Shown here: piece after piece, positions 57,041 to 64,000 of the stretch
How positions within the stretch are numbered: the first letter of the stretch is position 1
Layout: each line of letters opens with the position of its first letter
Assembly (NCBI GenBank): GCA_009809945.1
Contig: WTPW01000556.1
Span: 173,555 to 237,554 of the forward strand
Reading direction: 5' to 3'
Length of the DNA stretch: 64,000 nt
DNA from: Gigaspora margarita
Taxonomy: Eukaryota > Glomeromycota > Glomeromycetes > Diversisporales > Gigasporaceae
Position numbers and translations under genes: made by a program
The notes under the pieces: model-generated
Seen by the model: the letters and a program-made list of their open reading frames with translations, nothing else
The model's database searches: none
What the model was told of the DNA's origin: nothing

Positions 57041-60000
57041 TTACTTAATCTGTGGCCAGGTTAGAAGCGTTTTTCCATCCTTTTCTAGTAACTGCTCCAG
57101 ATAAATTATACCCATCCTGTACAGGCTAGAGTAAATCTTTGAAAAAATTGTGGCAGGCAGGATTTTATTAATTTCCTGACTGAGTGATTTTGCTCTATAC
57201 TGGACTTCTTCTGGCAAATTAAACTCACAATCTAGCTTTTTTGCATTTAGAAGTGTTGTACATACTAAGTTATTTCGCCAGATTTTGAGAAGCCAGCTTG
57301 GCATCTCTTCAATATGTGACCAGTCCAGAAAACCTGCCAGGGCCACTCCCTGCTCCAATCTAATTCTTGTAATCTCTTCTATAATCCCAGAGCTACCAAA
57401 TCTTTTTTGAATATTTGTTATCTGTTTGATTAACAATTCTGAACTGAGAGGTTTAATGTTTAGCAAATTACTATGCGTAATAATTCGATTGCTGGCTGTA
57501 CTTATTAAACCCATTTTTTGTTTACATAGTTTGATAAATGGTTGATGGACCTTTTCCAGAGCATGTTTTGAGAGTTTGGACGTTTGAAGCAGGTAACACA
57601 ACTTTGGGATTATGACCATATTGTTGATATAGGATAGATGACTTACTGTCATTTTCTTTTTGTACAACATGCTTACTATCTGTCTAACAATGAAGGATGC
57701 TTTTTGACGGATCAATAGTTCATTCATACTCTTACTAAACCAGACACCCAGAATTCTAATTAAGGACCTTCCTTTTTCCAGGATTATTCTTTGCCCACTA
57801 AGCAAGACCCCTTGGGTTGCTGAGTGGTTGTTGATCACCAAAAGCTTTGACTTGCTACCGTTCACTTTTATCTGGTTAAGTGTAAAAAATTGCTCTGCGA
57901 TATGAATAATTTCATGTAATTGGTCCTCTGATTCCCCTATCCATGTAGTGTTATCTGCATAAGCCAGACCAGAAACTCTAGCTGTTAACGTATGTTTCGT
58001 TTAAGGGTAAGGTCAGTATATTTTTTGTACTGCAATTTGTAACCCAGGGCTTTGTTTTCTTGAACACGGCAATGTAGGGGATCGTAAAAGATTCTCTATA
58101 AAAGAGGTGAGATTACCTCCCCTTGATCGATTTCTCTATCTGCTTGTATTTCTTCTGTGAGACCATGCATAGTTATAACTTTGATTTTCCTCTCTTGAAA
58201 CAGGTTGAGAATGAAGTAACAGATATTTTTTGGAATTTTAATTCTTTGCAACGCTAAGTCTAACATATGTAGAGGCACTGAGTCAAATGCCTTTGACATG
58301 TCTTGAAGGAGAATCCATAGTTCCTTTTTCTTCTCCTTGGCATCTTCCATAACTGCATTGATGATATGGACTGGGTCCTCCGTGGAATTGCCTGGAAGGC
58401 CAGCGAAGTTATATCCTTGGAGTATATTATTTTCAACCATAATTCTAGACATTCGCTTTGTGAGAATGCGGGTAACACATTTACGGAATGTCTCGAGCAA
58501 GGCTATGGGTCTCACATTAAAAAGACTGNACTNCNATTCTNACTCCTTGGGNATTNGATACAGTTGNGCAATTNTCNATTTTTCAGGAATCTGTCCACTT
58601 TTAATGCAACAGGATGCGAGCTTTCTGAACAAGGCCTGCGTCTCAACACTTGCTTTTTTAATTAGTGTATAGTCTATTTCAGAGATCCCTGGGGCAGTGT
58701 TCTTTTTGACCTCTGCTAGTGCTTCAAACCATTCATACTCTGAAACTTCTTCTTTTAAGTCCAAGTACTATTCTTCTTTAATCTCGTGCTTTGGTTCAAA
58801 GAATTTTGACCACTCCTGCCAGTTAGAACTACTACTTTTCGATGGACTTGAATGACTAAATTGTTTTTGAAAGTGCTCTTTAGTCTTGTTTAACACTTCT
58901 TGAGGATCATTTATAAGTTCTATCGAACTATTTTCTTGCACCAGAAGTCTGTCTACTTGAATTTTATTGAAAGGTTTTTCTAATAGACTTCTGAGCATCT
59001 TGCCTTGTTTTCCATGAATCATTTTGCACCGCTCATTTGTGTAGTGTTTGATCAGTAACAGGTTATCTTTATACCGCTCAGATGCTAGCTTTCTGTTTAA
59101 GATCCTCCACAACCTCTAAGGTCTTCCTGCCAATCCACTAATAATTGACCGTTCCAGATAGCTATTTCAGTATTTAGAACTGTATTTATCTTAATTAATA
59201 TGTTGTTCCATTTGGTGAGTTTGACCTGTTCGGGCACTTTTGTCTTATGCTTGTTGATTTCTCTAACGATCTTGCTTATTTCTACTACACTACGGTGCAA
59301 AAAGGATTTTTCCCTTTCATTTCACTTCTTTTGCTAGTAGGTGTATTCCTAATTCTTTTTTTGGGAATGTTCTTGTTTGTGGCGAAAATAATACCGTTCA
59401 TAAAACTGTCCCAGACCTTATCTAAGACTGATTGCTCTATTGCTTCACTTGTATCAATTTCTTTAAAATCTTCAACTGATTTCCTCTTTTCCAAGTATGA
59501 AGCGAGATTGCTGGCATAGTTCTCCCAGTCCTCTTCTGAGGTCTTGTTATATAAGTATACTGTTCTTTGATATCCTTTCCTTTTGATACCAGCCAAACTT
59601 AGCAAAGCTTTGAGTTGTGCAATTTTAAGCTTAACTAGTGCAATATTGTGATCACTGCCTGTGATTATTGACATGTCCTCGATTTGGGCCTTGACCAACC
59701 CTTCGAGCAAATTATGAGAAATCCAAATCTGATCCAAACGTGTGCCTGTATCACTATTGGACCAAGTAGCTTCCTTTGATTCAGGATTTGCCTTTCTGAA
59801 TGTATCAATAAAGTCTTGATTTATCATCCATGTATGTAGTGGGAGATGTTTCTTTTTTGTATTCTGAATCTCGCTTATTCGGTCTAGCTCTGGGTCGATG
59901 ATATGATTAAAATCTCCCATAACCACGAAGTGTTCATTTTGCGAACTGTCTAATACCCTTTTGACCACTAGTTGTTGAACTTTCTTCGCCTCACCTATGC

Positions 60001-60417
60001 TATTTGGTGGAATATACAACATGATTACAACAAGAACAAATTGTTTGAAGAAAAAGGTTGCTTCCATAAAGTATTTGTTTACTCTTTTTATCCTCCCCAA
60101 ATAGGCCTCCCATGTTTTCGACACCAATATTCCTAAACCTGAACCTTTCTTCTTGTCTTTATTTGCATTTGCCCAGAATGACGTGTATTTACTGCAATTT
60201 TCAAAATAAAGTTTCCCTCTCTACTTGATATATTGGTTTCTGCTAGACCTATAATATCAACCTTGTTTTCATCACACCAATCTATAAGACGTTCGATTTT
60301 GTACTATTATGTTTAAGCCCGTTGATAATGTGGCAAATAATACTAAGGTTATCCAAATGGGTCTTTCCTGCTTCTGTATGATGTTGTTCTGTATTATTTG
60401 CCATTGGGTGTTGTGCG
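57041..60417 (-). pseudogene. LINE ORF2: APE endonuclease and reverse transcriptase
   Basis: From ATG near 60404 the endonuclease contains the catalytic Glu in IIGLAETNI, then FVVMGDFNHIIDPELDR, ATWSNSDTGTRLDQIWISHN and GSDHNIALV. The RT contains FNVRPIALLETFRKCVTRIL, DMSKAFDSVPLHML (first catalytic Asp), QGEVISPLL, and near 57950 the YADN box where YADD is usual. Then the C-terminal helical region runs to 57041. Frameshifts (about 60300 and 59290), a TAG near 58766, a TAG after ISPLL (58096-58098) and others make it inactive. The EN and RT themselves are typical of LINEs in these fungi by recall. No RNase H remains because of the truncation. Confidence 0.8.
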
Positions 60418-60483
60418 ATGTTTTTATCTTTATTTGGCAAGGCACAATGCTTGCCATAATTCTTTAATTCAACTGGGGCACCT

Positions 60484-62016
60484 TTAGGAGCGTGGGTGTG
60501 CCAGGCTCCTGGTAGATGTATTGACTTTGTCAGTAACCAAAAGGACTGATTGGTTGCTTTCTACTGTTTCCAATCTTTTGAGTATTTCTTGTAGGAGCAC
60601 GTTAATCTGTGGTACTTTTTGTGGTGATGCTGTTTTAGGATAGGTTTCATCACTTTCAATTTCTCTTTTCGCTTTCCCTTTTAAGCCAACAAATGGGTTT
60701 TTGATAGATTTGATCTCTTCGAAATAGGTGTTATCTCCCAAACTAGAGAAAACTCTCCTATTGATGATTTTTATAGCATTAGGACCCGTTACTATCCTTT
60801 TTCCTTCTGTATTTTGGTTATTCTTGCTTACAAAAGTGTTTTTATAGCACCACTCTAGTTTGGTATAATAGTAATAAACTGTTTTTTGTAGGGCGTTGGC
60901 ACAGTCCTGTTCATTTGTAAAGTAAATAGAGGCTGTTCCCCTTTGGTTTCTGTTGCTATTAGAAGAGATATATACTGCTTTAGCATTGATACATCTCAGT
61001 TGCCTTAGTAGAACTGACTCGATTGCCTATTTTGGAATATTCTTGGTGATAAGCTTGTGTCTACTTCTTTCTGCGAGAGTTTCTGCATCATAATGCCCTT
61101 GCGTAAGTCTAACCATTTTTCTATTCTCAAAATGAACCACCCATGCATTTTCTAATTCTTTTTTACGTTTCTCATTTTTGAACTCTATTTCAACGAAAGC
61201 AGCCTTTGATTTACCATTTGCTCTAAAGCTTTTTACTGTTAATCTACCATAGAAACTAAGATTTTTCCTGATTTGGCGAGCTAAAGTTTCATTTGGTATG
61301 TCCCATAATGTAAGGCTTTTTTTAGTTTTTTCCTTTAGTGTTCTAGATGTAATTGGCCGATTTGCTACAGTTTGCTTTCCAGAGACTGCGATTTCCTCTT
61401 CCTGCATTGGATTTATTTTCATGTTAAATTCACTTGAATCCTTATTTGAGTCAATCTCCATTAGTGTCGGATTAGCAACGTAGTTTTTTTTTTTATATGA
61501 TGATGGTGGTTTTGGTGGTACTTCTATCCCTAAACAAGTTGTTTCACTTCCCTTTGGTATAGAATCTCCTTCTTCACTTTTATTCTGAATTCCATAACCG
61601 TCGAGCTCCATCGGGGTTTTAGAAAGATTCACTTTAATTGTTTCTATATCTACCACCATTTGCTCAGTTGAAGTTTTTTGGTCCAACTGTTCTTCTATGC
61701 CATAGTCAAAATGGCCTGATTCTGAGTCCAGTAGCGCAGTTTTCCTTTCTTGTTGTTTATTCCGCTTACTAAATTCTTTTATTTCTTTTAATTGCTTTTC
61801 TGTTATCTTTGGATAGTATTCTATAAGTTGCCTTATAATGAAGATTTCTTCTGCTGAGATTACTTGTACAACATCAGCGATTTCTTTGTCGATAATTTGT
61901 ATTTTGCTATATTCTCTACTTAACAAATTCGAACAACTATGGACTCCTAATCTAATAGCTCTACTCCCTTTTTTAAGGAAATCTACCTTCCATTCTAGAA
62001 CCATATAGATGCTCAT
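60484..62016 (-). pseudogene. LINE ORF1 with RRM-like segments, one internal TAG
   Basis: From ATG 62016 the frame encodes 329 residues to TAG (61027-61029). It then stays open in the same frame to 60484, about 510 codons in all. The first half is charged and low-complexity. SLTLWDIPNETLARQIRKNL, then TVKSFRANGKSKAAFVEIEF resembles an RRM. A second, similar piece follows the TAG (ESVLLRQLRCINAKAVYISS, then GTASIYFTNEQDC). ORF1 proteins bind element RNA. The TAG is most simply a mutation; readthrough is possible but unsupported. Confidence 0.7.
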
Positions 62017-62550
62017 TGATTATCTATGTTTAGGATTGATCTACTAATAATTTTTTCCTATCTTGACACGTGTAAGGTTTGTTTACTTATTTGACCTGTT
62101 TTGGTTTGTTTTGGTTTTGCACATGTTTGTTATTGTTTATTTGTTTGTTTATTTCTCTGTACCGATCACGTGTTTGTTTGTTGTTGAAACTGATCTGCAG
62201 TACAGGGTCTAGACGAATTCCCCAAAAATTTTCCAAAAAATTTTCGAAAGTTGCAAAAACCTGTAAATGTGTCATCTATTACAATAGTTATTATTTAAGA
62301 GTGTTTATGAATTTGATTCAATATAGACAAATTTAATATAACATGTAGATAAATTATTTCAATTATTAATATTATGTTTTTTACCAAAAGAAAAAATTAT
62401 TTGGCTTAAAATTTGTATTGTTAATAGTAAGTTCAATTTAATTATTATGCACATTATTTTTTTTTAGTTTATTTTAAATTTGATAATAATATATATATTT
62501 ATCACCATGGTTTCTTACTTATTTTAACAAAGATATAATTATTAGTAAAG
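62017..62550. other. LINE 5' region and gene-free AT-rich stretch
   Basis: The first about 215 bp read as the LINE 5' UTR. The rest is AT-rich with no gene. Confidence 0.4.
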
Positions 62551-62559
62551 CTCGTAGAT

Positions 62560-63160
62560 ACTTCAAGCACTCAAGACTATATTAATTACATATTGGACTA
62601 CCAATATTGATACTTTACAATCCCAATTATATTCACTTTCTTCTATTTTTTGTATGTCTTGCTCAGGCTGCAATTTCAATACTAATTATATTCCTTCTGA
62701 ATGTACAGTTAAAATATCAGCCACATTATCTACACTTTTTTATAGCAGAATTCTACCAAACAAGTGGCTTAACCTTAATGCAAACTATATAGACCTTATC
62801 CTTTCTACTGCTATTAAACATCCTCTTACTATTTCTATATCTCCAACCTTAAATATTACTAACTACTTAGCTTCTGATCTTTTTTTACCCAATCAAACCT
62901 CTCAATTATTACAATCTATTGCCCAAAACAACCATAATTATACATCTTTTATCTTTTATACAGATGGTTCTGTTAAAAATATCTGTACTGACCAATGTTC
63001 TATAGGTATTGGCTGGGTACAACTTTATAACAATCAAATAATATATGAATTTTCAGCCCAACTCAAACACTGGCCCTCTTCTTATCACACCAAACTAATT
63101 TCAATTCTATCTGCTATTGCTACTGTGCCACAGGATTCTAGTGTTCAGATAGGACCCTGA
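62560..63160 (+). pseudogene. LINE C-terminal fragment with RNase H domain
   Basis: Opposite strand to the LINE above. The frame reads from about 62560 (ITYWTTNIDTLQSQLYSLSS), through a Cys segment CMSCSGCNFNTNYIPSECTV, to FYTDGSVKNICTDQCSIGIG. FYTDGS is the first RNase H Asp motif. The usual Ala-Glu-Leu helix reads HTKLISILSAI, so the catalytic Glu is Lys. It ends at VQIGP plus stop where an unrelated repeat begins; the remaining RNase H part is missing. It is inactive. Confidence 0.65.
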
Positions 63161-63170
63161 GCTATACATC

Positions 63171-63500
63171 GGGAAAGTTTTTTTAGTACAGCTCTGTACA
63201 AATTTCTAAAAAAAACAATTATTAAAAATTAATGCAGATCTGCGACCCTGCTGGCGATCGTTGAAGAAATTTTTTTTAATTTACTGCACAGATTTAATTT
63301 TCTGCGCAGATTTTTAACAATTAACAATTCAATATCTGTGAACATCAGAAAAGTTTTTTTAGTACAGATTTGTGCAAATTTCTAAAAAAAAACAATTATT
63401 AAAAATTAATACAAATCTGCGACCCTGCTAGTGATCATTGAAGAAATTTTTTCTTCATTTTCTGCCAAATTCAATAACCTGCGCAGATTGTAAAAAGCAA
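63171..63500. repeat. Tandem pair of ~180-bp units
   Basis: AAAGTTTTTTTAGTACAG, then CAAATTTCTAAAAAA, then ATCTGCGACCCTGCTGG occur twice with about 5-10% differences. The insertion cut the LINE fragment at about 63150. Confidence 0.65.
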
Positions 63501-63699
63501 ATAATAATAAATTACTATATGCTCACTAAATATTAAATACTAGCTAATTTTTCATATATTAAAAGAATATATTCGAATATTCATAATATAATTATTACAA
63601 ATATATAATATTGATCAATTATAAATTTCACAAAAATAATAAAAAATAAGGAAAAATGTTTTTTGCGACATGTCGCCATGGCGACCCCTACATATGATC

Positions 63700-64000
63700 A
63701 TATGATCGGCCAATCATTTTTAAGATTGCCGATCATATAAATGATCTGTTTTTTTTTTTTTAAATTTTTAAATCGTGATTATTTTTTTTTTTTAAATTTT
63801 TTTAACGTGATTATTTTTTTTTTTCTTTTAGTCGTTTATATCTTGTCGTCGCTGGAGTCGTCGCTGGAGTCGTTGCTGGATTCGTCGTTGGAGTCGTCGC
63901 TGAAGTCGTCGCTGGAGTCGTCGTTGGAGCAGTCTTTAGGTGGGTTTTTAAGTCCTTCGGTGCTTCTTCGTCGTTTTTCGGTGGGTAATTTTGTCGTTTT
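63700..64000 (-). other. 12-bp minisatellite, possible Pro/Thr-rich coding at window edge
   Basis: TCGTCGCTGGAG and variants repeat seven to eight times at 63844-63930. On the minus strand one frame stays open from the window edge to about 63835 and reads as Pro-Thr-Thr-Thr-Pro-Ala-Thr-Thr repeats after KNDEEAPKDLKTH. It could be the C-terminal tail of a gene lying beyond the window, or just a repeat. The other frame would be Asp/Ser-rich. Confidence 0.35.

Larger units (their letters stand above)
57041..62016 (-). mobile_element. Non-LTR retrotransposon (LINE), 3'-truncated
   Basis: Minus strand. The order is a 5' UTR rich in CAAACA (62017-62230), ORF1 (62016-60484), then ORF2 with an APE endonuclease (about 60417-59600), RT (about 58764-57865) and a C-terminal domain to 57041. 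It is truncated at the palindromic array, and no poly(A) end or target duplication can be read. Ambiguous bases at 58529-58577 fall in the RT. Confidence 0.85.

Noticed and set aside
58337..58672. Plus-strand frames across the RT
   Set aside because: Shadows of the minus-strand LINE ORF2, also containing Ns.

Overview
The window looks like a repeat-dominated nuclear segment from a fungus, most likely an arbuscular mycorrhizal fungus (Glomeromycotina, Rhizophagus/Gigaspora type). The signs are a very AT-rich background, short GT-AG introns, decayed Sel1-, TPR- and SPRY-repeat protein genes of the kinase-linked kind that is expanded in these fungi, a DUF659/hAT transposase, a Tnp2 transposase, and a LINE with RRM-like ORF1 segments and an APE-type endonuclease. 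This placement is inferred from gene families seen by eye; no search was run. There are 733 Ns at 26102-26834 and a few other ambiguous bases.

Only three loci look like possibly living genes. The best is a seven-exon minus-strand gene at 17475-20491 for a secreted aspartyl-protease-like protein. It has lost both DTG motifs and carries a Pro/Thr linker and two C-terminal modules. The other two are small secreted-protein candidates at 8144-8371 and 21659-22250. Everything else that looks coding is broken. The broken loci are a Sel1 array (9.6-11.5 kb), an unknown gene (15.9-16.5 kb), a kinase-TPR gene (36.9-45.7 kb, minus), a second kinase/TPR/SPRY/Sel1 remnant (47.1-50.9 kb, plus), a Tnp2 transposase (53.6-55.8 kb, minus), a LINE (57.0-62.0 kb, minus) and a LINE RNase H fragment (62.6-63.2 kb, plus).

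Mobile elements with readable target-site duplications are the clearest content. There are four hAT-type elements with 8-bp duplications: 5455-6632, 20628-21461, 24585-24800, and a 4-kb element at 38738-42740 that carries a decayed transposase and splits the kinase-TPR gene. There is a fully palindromic element with TTA duplications (32447-33399), two elements with TA duplications and a GCGCGAAATAACG terminal word (480-1439, and 42518-42630 nested in the hAT element), and a 1-kb tRNA-headed retroposon (52427-53440).

The least familiar structure is a group of foldback elements whose long inverted arms are built from degenerate short words around TGACA/TGTCA. Two of them (12714-13510 and 49772-50141) have exact 9-bp target duplications and share a GTTAGGGTTA-type core. 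This suggests a Mutator-like foldback family. The insertions are nested, so parts of the window's history can be read in order: gene, then hAT, then TA element; TPR pseudogene with a foldback inserted; foldback with a TTA element inserted.
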